NCBI GenBank assembly: GCA_963082975.1
Contig: OY720350.1
Coordinates: 51,476,734-51,540,733 of the forward strand
Length of the DNA stretch: 64,000 bases
Source: Labia minor
Lineage: Eukaryota > Arthropoda > Insecta > Dermaptera > Spongiphoridae
Direction: 5' to 3'
This document shows, piece by piece, positions 23,917 to 36,758 of the stretch; position 1 is the first letter of the stretch; every line of letters begins with the position of its first letter. Under the pieces are notes generated by a model. That model searched no databases, was not told where the DNA came from, and saw nothing but the letters and a program-made list of their open reading frames with translations. Made by a program: the position numbers and the translations under genes.

Positions 23917-26900
23917 ATGCTCAAACTGCCTGAGGCGGTGGCGATGATGGACCCCGCGCCCGGTTACAGTAAACAAAGGACCGAGCGTAGGGCTGGATCA
24001 CTTGCTGGTTGTGAGGAAGGCTATCACATCAGTTACCCACTTGCCACTCTTCTTATTCTCCTGTTTTGCTCAGGGCTCCTCTTAACAGGATTTATTGTCT
24101 ATTTAGTAAGACCTTGTGGAGATTCTACGCCAATTTCTTTTCTCAGGCCAGGTATTCTATACTCAATGATTTAATTTTTCATTTTTTCAATAGTAATATA
24201 TGTTAATTAATAATTTATATTAATTAATGTACACCCTTCATTCCAAAAGAAACCGAACTTTTTAAAAAAACAAAAAACCAATGTACATTTTGGAACAAAT
24301 CAATTTTATTAATCAATCTATTCCCCTTCTGCATCGATACACAAATTTGCACGCTCCAACAAGTTGTCAAACGACTTCTCCATGTCCTTTATTGGAATGG
24401 TCTTTAGGACGTCGGTCGTCGCCTTCTCAATGGCTTCAATCGATGCGTGCCACTTTCCTTTCATTGCCAAATGCAGTTTAGGGAACAGATAGAAGTCGCA
24501 CGGAGCCAGATCTGGTGAATAGGGCGAATAATCCGGTTCTGGTACGGCCTGATCTTTCGTCATCATCCATCGTCTCTCTACCCGATTTGAATCGCCCGAA
24601 CCACTCGTAAACTTGCATACGGGATAGACAATCATCACCATATGCATTTTGTAGCATTTGGTGCGTTTCAGCAAAAGTTTTATCAAGTTTAACACAAAAA
24701 TCAATTGCAACTTTCTGTTTGAAACTCATTTTCCAACCGATGAACAAAACACACTGACATTTGAATCGCAATAACTTTTGTTGTATGCATCCAATGTCAT
24801 GAAATTTATACCAGTTGTCAAGCCATCTACGAGTAAAATTTTACAACAGATGGGATTAGTGGTACTATTTTTTTTTTAAAGTTCGGTTTCTTTTGAAATG
24901 GAGGGTGTATGTTAATTAATAATAATTTATAAATGTTTTGAAAAAATGTCTAAAATCCTTTAAAAATTACATATATATCTGGAAAAAATTAAGATATATA
25001 AAAAATTTCATCAATTTAAGTTAATCACATGTTATATGGATTCATTTACATTAATAAAAACAACTGAAACGAATATTCAATATTTAATAAATCTCTATAA
25101 AACTATTTTTATATAATTTAACATTTCTGAATATTAAAAATTAATTTATACAAATAATTAATCCAAATTTGTCTCGGTTATGTGATTTTTCTAGGAAATT
25201 CCCCTCAGAGTTTGGAACTTGAAGGGGTTTCAGCCTCAGTGAACTGGTCTGAAAATTCCACCTCATCAACTTCCGTGACCACGCCATCAAACACGACAGG
25301 TGATGGTCAGGAGGACAATCAAGAGGTGGATGATTGGCCTCCCTTTCGATTGCCAAACTCGATCGTGCCCGATCACTACAAGATCGACTTGATCCCATTT
25401 CTTGCTAATAATTGGACATTCCATGGTCTCGTTCAGATACGGTAATGATTTTTTTTTTAAATTCATCCTTCAATCAAATGTTATAAACGTATTATAAAAT
25501 TATTAATCACGATTTACATAAATATAGGTCGATTAATCATAATATACCAATAAAGAAAAGATAAACTTATGAATTATTTCTGCTACTCAAAGGGTGACAT
25601 TTGATCTACTAATTTTTTTCTTTATTATACTTAATTTATATAAAAATATACAATAAAATTTTAAGTGTAAATATATTGAAATAATATTATAATTAATCTA
25701 AATTATTTAAAAACCAAAAGCAAAAAAGTTCAGTTGCAAATAATTATAATTAATACCATTAATTGATTTTTTGAAATTTTTCAATCTTCTAAATTTGTTC
25801 AGATTGTTTTAAAAAGAAAAATAATATAACAGGGGTGGGCACACTTGGTGATACTTGGAGCCATATTGAAAAATCTAAAATATTTTAGAGACTGATCGCA
25901 AAAACATTTTACCTTTTTTTTTGAATAATTTAATACTTAGTAATTTAAATGCGGTAACTTGAAAATGGCTTCGGGGGCATCTGGTTGCCGACCCCTGGTC
26001 TAAAGAATTTCCGACTTAATAAAATTCTTCTTCAAATTTAATGTAGTTTTATACATAGAGCATATCATATAAGAATTTAATAGTACTATAGCATAAGTAC
26101 AAGAACATGGAACTTAAAAGATTTGCAAAACATATACTCTAGCGTGTTGTTATCTCCATATTGAGGTCGGAAACTTTTCAGTATATACATGTTATATATA
26201 TAGTAAGATAATTGTTTCCTCATTAAAAAGATTTTAAAATTTAATTTATTTAATTTTCATTAATTCAATGAAAATACTTTAAAGATAAAAATAATAATAA
26301 TAAATTTAATGTTTCAGGTTGAATGTAACTTCAGCGACAACGAATGTGACTTTACATGCAAAAGATATAGAAATTGATCATTCGCAAATTAAATTACAAT
26401 CAGTTGAAAATTCAACACGACATCGCAGATTCACTGATCCGTCTATAAAACAAATTCATTATTATGATACTAAAGACTTATTAGTAATTCATTTAAACGA
26501 TTTAATTGCTTCTGGTAGACAACTTGATTTATTTATACCATTCAAGGGTGAAATTTTAGATGACTTGAAAGGTCTTTACCGAAGTTCCTATACATATAAT
26601 AATGAAACAAGGTAAACATAACAAGAAGATTTCTAAATAATTAATTAATAATTAAAATTCATTGGCATTAAAACAATGTGATCTATTTTATTTTTGTTTC
26701 AGATGGCTTGTTGTGACATTATTGCAAGCAACTTATGCTCGAAGTACTTTTCCATGTTTTGATGAGCCAGGATTCAAATCAGTCTTCCATCTACGTCTGG
26801 GAAGACCTGTTAATATGTCGAGTTTATCCAATATGCCTAAAATGGGAAAACCTGAACCAATGTAAGTTTTTTTTTTCTAAAAGTATTCATAAGAATGATA

Positions 26901-29900
26901 AATACGAATCGTATAATCTTTTGATAATAATTGTTTTGCAGAAATGATATTCCTGGATATGTTTGGGACACTTATGAACCAACATTACCAATGTCTTCTT
27001 ATTTATTATCTTTTGCTGTAACAGATTTTGTAAATAAGACTAAAGATCGAATAACTGTCTGGGCTCGTGCTGAAGCTATCAATCAATCGGATTATGCTCT
27101 TGAAATCTCTGAAAAATCTTTGGAATTTTATGAACGATATTTTGGAATTCCATATCCATTGCCTAAAATTGATATTCTTGCCTTACCTGACTTTGAAGTT
27201 GGCGCAATGGAAAATTGGGGCCTCGTTACTTCAAGGTAAAACAATCAAATTTTTGAAATTCATTTATCTCTTATTTATTTTATATCGAATAAGTTAATTT
27301 TCAAATAAAAAATATAGATTAATTATTAATGATTTTTTTTTTTATTTATAAATAATTTCAGGGAATCGTTAACATTAGTGGATAGAAAAATATCAACGCC
27401 TGATAGTGTTCTCGCCGTTGCAAGGGTAATGGCTCATGAGTTGGCCCATCAGTGGTATGGGAATTTGGTCACCCCTCGGTGGTGGTCAGATATTTGGCTT
27501 AATGAAGGTTTTGCTACTTACATGGAAGAGGTTACCTTAAGCAAGGTAATTATTCTAATCACAATCATCCATTAATATAAAATATATTAATTTCATAAGG
27601 ACATTTTAACAAGAAAAACTTATGCCTTTTTGACTCGTTCTTTTTTTTTATTATTGCATTATTAATTAATGGTAGTTATATCGGGCGTAATTTGTTTAAT
27701 TTTAAAATTGTTATGTTACTGTTAAATTTGTTGAATGGCTTTGACTCCTGAGAGGTGCTGCTCTGACGGGGCAATTCAAAACCAAAGAGGGATTCCCAAT
27801 GTGTGTGTGAACGGCCTCCGCTCTCTCATTCATGCGGGCAAAGTTGGAATCAAATCCTTGGAGTGATAAATTATAAGTTGCGATTCCTCATTTTTTTTCT
27901 CTTTCTAAAATCAATTCTAACTCAAACCAGTGTGGCATATTTTATTATTCAAATCTGTTTTCTTATATTTTTTTCTTATTCATTTATATATATATATATT
28001 CATATTATATTTAGAAATACATTTAAACTTAAAAAAATCGCCAAGTAGTAAATTAATTTGCAATTCCCCTTATCATCATCGATATCATTTCATCATGCCA
28101 ATTTCCCAATTATTATCATCTATTATATAGTAAAACATTATTTATTTTTAATGCCATTAGTGATCTAATTGTAAGACCATATTATCCACTTTACATTGTT
28201 TTTATTTTTAATTTCATCTTATTAAATATTATATTATAAAACAGAGTGAGGCTTTACCTTTATCCTCAATCTCAGTAGTTCAATACTTTACTATTGATTT
28301 ACGCTCATGATAATATTTAAATTAATATTATGTACATTTATACTTAAACATAAATATACAATTGAATTGTTTTTTTTTATAATAATAGACATGGGGATAT
28401 ATAATGCAATCATTTTATTATTATATTATCAAAAAATTCTAATTCTAAATTTTAAATAATTTTTTTTATCTTTGTTGATATTTTGATTAATATATTTGAA
28501 GTTTTCAGATAGAGCCAAACAATTTTTTCCGCGAAATATCAGATGTTGAGACTATACAAAATTGTATGAATTTAGATTATGGAACATCCAATCATCCACT
28601 TACAAAAAATGTAAATAGTCCATTACAAATTGATGCCATGTTTGATCATATCAGTTATCAAAAAGGTAATTAATATTGTTTTTCATTTAATTAATTAATA
28701 AAAACATCTTTAACTAATGTAATTATTTTTATTTAATTTATTTCCAGGCGCTTCTTTAATACGAATGATGGATTATTTCTTATCACCTGATGTTTTTCAG
28801 GACGGTGTTAAAAATTATCTTAAAAAAAAGTAAATTTATTTTAATATTCTTTTAAATACTTAAGAGTACTATTGAAATACTAGACATGTAATAGTTCTTC
28901 AACTCATTAGATGGCAGCACGTTCTCTATTCTCACAACTTTTCTAAATATTCAAATTCAGAGTTTAAATTTATAAAAATTAATAAATATTATCAATGGTT
29001 GTTTATCAATTTAATTTGATATTTCTTATGGTTTTCTCAAATAAGCATATCTCTTTTGAAATATTTATTATTTCTATTAGGAAATTTCTGCTATCACAAA
29101 TAATTATATACTAATTATTTATAATAAATGTTTAGATAATATTTAGATATCACTTCTATTATATTAAAAAAGAATATGGTTATTTGAAAAGAAAAAAAAA
29201 CTTACTAAAAGTAAATATATATATAATTAATAATAAAAAATTTTTCCTAATGTTACAAAATGTAATCTAAAAATTTTTAGAAATAGATTAATTATTTTTT
29301 TATATAAAAGCAAAGCATCATCATATGTTAATTTTTTTTTTAGTCATTGGCACATTAGAATTTTAAGAAATCTTGAGTGAGAAATAATTATTACTTTAGA
29401 GTAAAAGAATTTACTTTAAGGAAAAACATGTTTAATTAAATTTTATAGTTATTTTTTTTTTAATTCAATTTTTATTTGTATTATTATTTTAGGGCTTATT
29501 CCTCGGCAGCCCAAAATGATCTCTGGCAGAGTTTAACAGAGGCAGCTCGTAAAAAAGGCCGAATGCTTGAAGGTAGAAAACCAAGTTCTGTCCAGGAAGT
29601 AATGGACACTTGGACATTACAAAGTGGATTTCCTGTTTTAACTGTAACACGAGATTATAAAAGTGGAGGAGCCAATCTTTCTCAAGTAAATTATTTTGAA
29701 TTTCTCAACTTAAAGTAGAAATAGTCTTCGCTTTAAACTTTAGAACAGAAATTATTCAATTAAACGCGTTTTCGTGGATTCGTCGGGCCTCTTTTAGTTT
29801 ACGAGATAAAAATTATTAAAAATAAAGATTTTTTAAGTTTCTCAGATTAGTTATCGACGTCGAAATGTCCCATTAAGTAATGTTTTATTGACTAATTCAC

Positions 29901-32900
29901 TAATTATTTACATATTCATTAATTTTCAGTTTTTATAAGTTCGGTTTGGATTTAAATTAGTGAGCCCTCTGGTAGTCAAACGGATAAAACATGCTAGCTA
30001 ATTAGAATATCAATGGATTTATATGCAAATTTTAATAATTTTTATCTCGTAAACTAGAAGAGGCCCGAAAAAATTTAATAAGAAAAGTTTATTTGGAATT
30101 GCAAAAGGAACCCACTGGTAAAGTATTATGCAAATCCACGAAAATGCGTTTACTTGAATAATTACCCAATGATCAATATTATATTAAAAAGATTGTAATT
30201 GAATTCTACAAACACAAAACTTTATATTATATTCTTTTAAATATCTATTTAAAAACATTTTCAGATGCCCTTTGAAATAGGACCTTATCGAAATAATGTA
30301 TCAAATTCTATATGGTATATCCCGGTAACATATACCACTCAAGCACAACCTGACCTTTCGGCCACCAGACCATCGCTCTGGCTTACAACCAAAAATAAAT
30401 CCATCGAAGATTTGGGAGCAAAACCAACCCATTGGGTTATCTTTAATTTACAACAAACAGGTAATAAAAATTAAGTTTTAATTAAATTTTCTATTTATTA
30501 TATATACTCGTATATAATTTATTAAATTATATTGTTTATATATTTAGGGTATTATCGGGTGAATTATGACAAGCGCAATTGGCATATGCTCATCAGTCAT
30601 TTGCAAAATCCTCGCAAATTCAAACAGTTTGACTCGGTCACAAGATCTCAGTTGATTGATGACTCCTTCTCGTTAGCTCAAGCAGGATTATTACAGTAAG
30701 CAAAACATAAATAAATATACATTAAGCTTCTTGTTTAAAAATAATATAGAATCCATTGTTCTTTATGTTTTTTTGTTTTTTTTAAGTTATGAGATTCCCT
30801 TGGAGTTGTCCAGATATCTTCGTTTAGAACGAGAACTCCTCCCATGGTTATCCTCTCTGCGAAATTTCGCCTTTTTAAGTCGAATGTCAAGAACAACAGG
30901 AAAATTTAATCGATTTAGAGTAAGTAAACTCTTAATTTTTTTTAAAAAAAAATTTTACTAAAAAAACTCTTTAATGTTAATACTGTTGATTTCATGCTTT
31001 CATTTAAATAAAATAATATCTATATATGTAAGTTATATTTTTAATAAAATTTAGATTTTTTATTTTAAATTGAATATTAATTGTTTATTTTCTTTTTGTT
31101 TATTTGTCATAGCGTTTCATGTTAGGTTTATTGGAACCTACTTATAATCATTTAGGTTTTTATGCCAGACCTAATGAGAAACATAGTGATATTGAATTAA
31201 GAAGTCGTATTTTAGAAGTGGCATGCAGCTGGGAGCACGATGCCTGTCTTCAAGAAAGTATTAGTCTTTTTCACGCATGGCGAATGCATCCCACACCAGA
31301 CACTCACAATCCGTAAGTTCAATATTTATTACGGAAAATAATTATATCTATTTTGAATGCATAAATACGAAATTGCTATTAAATAAAAAAAAATAAGGTC
31401 TGTTTCTTTATTTTTTATAAATTATAGTTTTAGTTAATTTTTATTTGTGTTATATTCTTATATTATAAATAATAATTAAGTAATTCTATTCAATTTCTAA
31501 TTCATTCTATTGTATATAATTATATTGGAATATGTTGGAATATAATTATCATACAAATAATAGATAGATTGTATTGTATGATTTATTGATAGGAAACTCA
31601 TTTGTTTTTGAATGGTGTGATTTTCAGGATTCCAGGCAATTTAAAGGCCATCGTTTACTGCACAGCAATTCAAATGGGAGGCGAAGCTGAATGGGATTTT
31701 GCCTGGCAACGATATCTCAACTCAAACCTCGCCTCAGAACGGGAAGAGTTGCTTGGCGCTTTAGGCTGTTCTCGATTACCCTGGATACTTCGCAGGTGCT
31801 TTATTTTGAAATGATACTAATGTATAGAATGACTTAATAATAAAATGTGATGGGTCTATCGAACTGAGTTGAAAAAAAAGCAATCAACCACATGGAAATT
31901 CTTTTCGTTATGGTTTGAAAATGGTTATCCTCATCATTCGTTTTTTATCAAATGATGCATTTTAGTTAATACACACTGAAAATATCGTAACATAAAGTAT
32001 ATATTGAGTATATAAAAATAATGTTCTAAACTTCATATATTTTATAAGTTTTTATTAAAGAGTTTATTCTTTTATTTTTTATTTTATTGTAGATATATGG
32101 AATGGGGTATGGATCCTGAATCAGAAATCCGAAGGCAGGATGTGATTACAGTGTTCTCTTCGGTTGGCCAAGGCGATGTTGGACGAACTTTACTTTATCA
32201 ATTTGTTGCTGACAAATGGGAAGAAATGGACAAATAGTTAGTATAAATTGAAAAGTATTTTTAAATCAAATTCAAAGAAAAAATCATTTATTTTTTTAGT
32301 ATTTATATTATTATTAATACTATATAAACTATATAAATATATATATATTCGTTAAAATCAAAATATTATTTTTTTATTACAGTTTTGATGATCAACAAGC
32401 GACAACATCAACTTTAATTGTTTCATCGTTTTCAACTATGAACTCGAGATATCAAGTAGAAATGGTAATTGAAGAAAAAATAATTATATGTATAAAATAA
32501 TTAATGTTCATTTTTAAAAATAGTTTAATTTTAAGATTATATAGAGATCTTAGATTTCACTACCAATTAGTAATTAAATCTAGTATTAACACCCTATTTA
32601 AGTATTATCTCTCATAAAGAAATGTCATTTTTTTAAAGCTCATCTAAACATCATCTTTATTTGTCTTATAAATGTTCCAATGAATCGTATTTTCAAATAC
32701 TCTCGTCTTCCAAGGTCATAGACCACGCCTCACAACATGTATAATATAACCAATTTACAAATATGATTATTTTTTAGTTTTCATTTTGTTCATTTCCTTG
32801 TAATTCATATATATTCTTTTTCTAATTAAATGTAATTTTAAAGTTTATTTATAAAGATTTTAATATAACTTCTAAGTAATTTTTATTTTTGTCCATTCTA

Positions 32901-33051
32901 GGTGAGCGATTTTCTTTCAAAGCGCAATGATACCCGTGGAATTAAAAATCATTTTTTAGACACTGTTATGATAAATGTGGATTGGATGGAACGTTATTTT
33001 CATATTATCGACTCTTGGTTGAAAACAACTTTGCAAAGTGATGAAAAATAA
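23917..33051 (+). CDS. M1 zinc aminopeptidase (aminopeptidase N type), single-pass type II membrane protein, 17 coding exons
   Basis: Coding exons: 23917-24151, 25195-25441, 26318-26611, 26703-26861, 26942-27235, 27362-27545, 28509-28665, 28748-28829, 29493-29685, 30265-30460, 30548-30695, 30787-30919, 31113-31312, 31628-31795, 32093-32236, 32383-32464, 32902-33051 (TAA). All 16 introns are GT-AG and phases join to 3066 nt, about 1021 residues, normal for the family. A basic cytoplasmic N-terminus precedes a membrane segment at about residues 42-64, then a Ser/Thr/Asn-rich stalk and the M1 N-terminal domain with [12 protein letters not shown] is at 399-403. The zinc site HELAH is at 435-439 with third ligand Glu458 in NEGFA, and the likely proton-donor Tyr is 521 (SYQKGAS). 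An ERAP1_C-like helical domain follows. It should cleave neutral or basic N-terminal residues from peptides outside the cell; the substrate is unassigned. The start is the first ATG after a splice-acceptor-like CAG at 23911-23913. No frameshift or stop was found. Confidence 0.95.
24230..24909 (-). mobile_element. Internally deleted mariner element in intron 1 of the aminopeptidase gene
   Basis: The element is bounded by TA dinucleotides and has terminal inverted repeats that begin CACCCTTCATTCCAAAAGAA on the left and match, inverted, at the right end. At about 676 bp it is half the length of an active mariner. It holds both ends of a transposase gene on the minus strand. The insertion is in the same intron position a spliced gene tolerates: it touches neither the donor at 24152 nor the acceptor at 25194. 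Confidence 0.92.
24318..24729 (-). pseudogene. Mariner transposase relic (N- and C-terminal parts only)
   Basis: Reading on the minus strand from ATG at 24729, the first part is the mariner N-terminal helix-turn-helix region ([12 protein letters not shown] and [11 protein letters not shown] are recognisable). A different frame then continues with [17 protein letters not shown], which holds the third catalytic Asp, and ends at TAG 24318-24320. The middle of the protein, including the first two catalytic Asp residues, is deleted and the frame is broken, so it cannot make an active enzyme. Confidence 0.9.
25830..25997. mobile_element. hAT-type MITE in intron 2 of the aminopeptidase gene
   Basis: The 168-bp element starts CAGGGGTGGGCACAC and ends GGTTGCCGACCCCTG, imperfect terminal inverted repeats of the hAT CAGGGGTNGGCNA type. 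The left 50 bp match the element at 10325-10509 (CTTGGTGATACTTRGAGCC in both). No coding capacity is visible and the 8-bp target duplication is no longer recognisable, so it is old. Confidence 0.7.
29749..30164. mobile_element. Long-TIR MITE (family F) in intron 9 of the aminopeptidase gene
   Basis: The ends are inverted copies over about 30 bp: TTATTCAATTAAACGCG at the left and its inverted counterpart CGTTTACTTGAATAA at the right. Inside, further inverted segments around CTCGTAAACTAGAAGAGGCC show that the element is largely one long imperfect palindrome. The central part resembles the element at 16851-17741. No ORF is recognisable. The superfamily is not assigned because the target duplication is unclear. 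Confidence 0.6.
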
Positions 33052-33097
33052 AAGCAAAAACATGAAAGGAATTTTTTCTAAATGAACTTTTTTTTTA

Positions 33098-33103
33098 AAT
33101 AAA
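33098..33103 (+). terminator. Polyadenylation signal AATAAA of the aminopeptidase gene
   Basis: AATAAA lies 47 nt after the TAA stop and is the first consensus signal downstream. The 3' UTR would be short, ending near 33110-33130. The A+T richness makes chance AATAAA common, so the match is only suggestive. Confidence 0.5.
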
Positions 33104-33595
33104 AAATACTGCCCACCGAGAAAATTATTAAATAATTTACGGATTCCTATTTATATGAGATCAAGAAAATATTCATATAACAAATGTCTTTCATGAAATT
33201 GGAAAAAGAACATTTATTTTTTTTCAAACTACGTTGTTGGAAAGACAGACAGACAGCAAACGAAAGCAATTTCGAAGGCTAATGCAGCTCTATTCGAGTG
33301 TGATACATGAGATTACATTTTTAAAATAATTATAAAACTGAAATAAAAAAAGATTATAATAAAATAGGACTGAAAAAAATTTATTAATTTAAACAAGAAA
33401 ATAATATTTATAATTATTCTATTTATATAAATATATTATATAAAAATAAGTAAAATAATATAATTTTTAGTTTTTGTTTGTCTTGTAAATAAACATTTGT
33501 AATATTATTTTTTTTAATTTTAATAAAATATATGATAAGTGTTTTTATATGTAGTTTATTATCTGTGTAAGATTGTATTTTCTATAGCCTTTTCA
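33104..33595. other. 3' flank of the aminopeptidase gene
   Basis: A+T-rich, with a short complex segment at 33225-33310 containing AGACAGACAGACAG. No gene or assigned repeat. Confidence 0.5.
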
Positions 33596-34283
33596 CAGTG
33601 GCGTACCTAGAACTTTTGCCGCCCGGGACGATCTCCAGTTTGCCGCCCTTTTTATTATAAGTCAATCAAATAGTGGTTTTTATAAATTAATACACATAAA
33701 TAAATTATTAAATTATTTAATCAATATTAATTAATACACAGAGTAAATATTTTTACACATATTTGTATGCACTTGTAAACATATTTATATAATATTTACT
33801 CTTCTAGCTTTCATACTAGAAAAATCGTGTATAATGCTCTCAAAATTTATATTATTTGTAATTTCTTGTTCTATTGACAATATTGCAAGATTTTGTAGTC
33901 TTAATTGACTCATTGTAGAACGAAGATAATTTTACCGAACAAAATCTTAAAGATGCGTTTACGAATTCAACGAATTTTAATGAATACAATAAAATAAAAT
34001 TATTCTCCTGTTCTTGGAATTAGAATTCAAAATTTACACTAAAATGCATTTATATACACCGAGGAATAATATTCGAAATCATATAGTTAATCATAATTTA
34101 TATAAATCAAATAGTAAACTTATAATAATCATAATAATCATTTATTATTCAAGAAAGAAAAAAAATAAATATGAAATGAATAAGTTGCTTTTTACAACTA
34201 TAACGAAATATAAAAAATGCCGCACCAAGATACGTGCCGCCCGGTGCAGACCGCACCCACCGCCCCCCTTAGGTACGCCACTG
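33596..34283. mobile_element. hAT-type MITE, 688 bp, perfect 8-bp target duplication
   Basis: Termini CAGTGGCGTACCTAG and CTTAGGTACGCCACTG are inverted repeats. The element is flanked by CCTTTTCA at 33588-33595 and again at 34284-34291, an exact 8-bp duplication as expected for hAT. G+C-rich ends (GCCGCCCGGG) enclose an A+T-rich centre. The 105-codon open frame at 34014-34331 runs through the right terminus and is not a transposase. Confidence 0.92.
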
Positions 34284-34567
34284 CCTTTTCAGATTTCACT
34301 TAAGAATTTGTCTCCTGATTTCTCGAAATGACAAAAAAAAAATTATTTATTATTAAAGATAATTTATTTTTTAAGTGAAACATTATGTAAATGATTTTTT
34401 GATTGATTTTTGACAAATTTAAACTTTATGAATAAAATTCATTATATTTGATATTAATTCTTCTTTTAATGCTGCCAAATGGCGTCCGCGACTATTTGTT
34501 TATATCTCTCTCTGTCGTGCACTGTGCGTAGAACTTGTGCTGTTGTCAGATGAAGCGAATTCTTGAT

Positions 34568-34775
34568 GTTGATATATAATTCATAAATTTAATATCTATT
34601 TAAAAAAGTAGCATTTTCGCTAATATCTTAATGAAAAATGTCGTTTTCGTCCACGAAAATAATTAAGATATCGATTAAATTTTAATTTATTCGTGTTTAG
34701 AATCAGAAATAAATGAAAATGATATATAATTCATAAATTTATATTTTGTATTTAAAAAAGTAGCATTTTCGCTAC
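34568..34775. repeat. Direct repeat pair, about 54 bp each
   Basis: TGATATATAATTCATAAATT through AAAAAAGTAGCATTTTCGCT occurs at about 34568-34621 and 34720-34774 with small differences. The second copy runs directly into a HelA fragment. Confidence 0.75.
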
Positions 34776-34926
34776 TACCACTTCCAATTCTCAGATATAC
34801 ACCGAAATATGATCAATTCATCATACTGATGCATTAAGTAAATATACCAAATTTGATTGAGCCGTTCTAGCTGTACACATCTATACAGACGGGCAGACGG
34901 ACGGACAGGTATGCTAAAATACTTTG
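34772..34926 (-). mobile_element. HelA internal fragment
   Basis: CTACTACCACTTCC, CATACTGATGCATTAAGTAA and GACGGACGGACAGG match the middle of HelA. Both termini are missing. Confidence 0.75.
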
Positions 34927-36154
34927 TTGAAAAGCCTTATATAAATATTCTAACATAATAATAGATATATTTTCTTATCATAAAAATGTAAAATGAATCG
35001 AAAATTTGCACTCCTGTAAATAATTAAATCATTAGTGAATAAAGTGTGAATCTTATATTCCATGTAAATAATTCAACTTAATGAGAGAACTATCAGTTTT
35101 TAAAAATAAAATAGATTATAATAAATACATATACATACACAATAAAAGTAATACTTCCTATTATTGATATTAAAATTGAAAGCAAGTATATCCTCTTGTT
35201 TTGATAAATAATTGACCATGTCCTCATTATTTTCAAATAAATATGCATAATATAAAAGAATTTCCAACAACAGTATATTGATATTTTCTTATCGTAAAAA
35301 CATGTTCATTTCCAAACAAAACTGTCTCTGATAGGAAATAAAGTAAAAATAAATGGTAAATAATTCAACTTTACTTTCACTATTCTATTCTTCTTCGTTA
35401 ATTTATATAATAAATTTTATTATTATTATTCTTTCAATGATTGTTATTACAATATTAAATAGGTTCGTATATTAGATTTTAAATAAAAACATGAATTAAA
35501 TTAATATATAATTTAACTAAAAAGAATCAAAAGAATAATTAAATTTAAAAGATATATATAAAATTTAAAAATAAAATTAAAAACAGAATCGAGAGGGAAC
35601 GAATTAAGACGATAGTTTGGATCTCGCCAAGTTCAATAAAATGAATTTAAATAAAATGTTAACTAAATTCTAAAGCAGGATAATATCAGCTTATTTTTTT
35701 CATTGCAAAACCTGTAAATAATAATAAAAAAAAGACGGAAATAATTTTCATATTAATTTTGTATAAAACAAATATAATATCAAATTAAATTGTATATTTT
35801 TATTTGAATTTTAATTATAATTTTTATCTTTTGGTATTATATCATGATATAGTATAATTTTTTACTTTATTAGTGAATGTCGTAAATGAATTTAGAGTGA
35901 TTATTTTATAATGTTTTTTTTTTAATATTATTTTAAAAGATAAGGGAAAAGTTAAAACGCATTTGGATATTCTGATCTGTTTGATGTCATAAGTTACCTA
36001 TACCTATTTAAATTGAAATTTAAGCCATCCATTTTATATTAATTACTCTATTTTATAAGAAGTTAATAAATATTTTGTTATATTTAACTAACCTGACCCT
36101 CTCACAAAGAAAAGAGTAAACTAACACTTATAAAATAAATTAAAATAAAAGAAT
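34927..36154. other. A+T-rich stretch, no gene seen
   Basis: Low-complexity A+T-rich sequence. No open frame, RNA gene or known repeat recognised. Confidence 0.6.
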
Positions 36155-36758
36155 CTGGAGTGTCTCCACTCTACTATCTTGCATATTTGAATTGGATTAA
36201 ATAACATAAATATATTATATTTAAATTGAATTTAATTAATTAAATTATAAATTAAAATCAATAAATAATATTTATTAAACCAGCGCGTGTTTGGATCTTT
36301 GTTGATGGCACCACGTCACCTGCTGGCGCGTGATTGCCAGTCAACTTGTTAAAAATATAATTCCGGTACTTTCAGCGATTCAATCAAGCTGAAATTATAT
36401 ATATAACAGTTTTATACAATTTTTAATCATGTGAAAAACTATCAAACATATTTCTTTATTTTTACGGTCAGTTTAGAGGAAAAAAATGAAAACGTGATAA
36501 GTAATGACCCACTTCCGGTTGAGCTACATTTCTCAAATGTTGATAGAAAACTACGAATTTTGAATAATGCCCGTGTATCAAATTTCATTATTCTAGCTCA
36601 AACCGTTTTTGTCTAGATACACACTTACACACACACACACAGACATTTTTCTGAACCTTAGTGTAAATATTTCAGGGACCTTCAAAACGTATAAAAACAT
36701 CAAAATCTCGATATCGAAAATTTTCCTGGTCGCAGTACTATCTCTGGCGAGATAGTCA
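36155..36758 (-). mobile_element. HelB helentron-like element, full length (reference copy)
   Basis: The left (3') end is CTGGAGTGTCTCCACTCTAC, with the hairpin and the ACTATCT repeat; the right (5') end is TCTCTGGCGAGATAGT. The body holds CACCACGTCACCTGCTGGCG, a CA microsatellite and the AAAACATCAAAATCTCGATA motif. The ten-base sub-terminal inverted repeat plus the 3' hairpin define the family. The 61-codon frame inside is not a gene. Confidence 0.88.

Noticed and set aside
34014-34331. 105-codon ORF, possible transposase of the hAT MITE
   Set aside because: It runs through the right terminal repeat and flank, is low-complexity in its first half, and has no BED, core or dimerisation motif.
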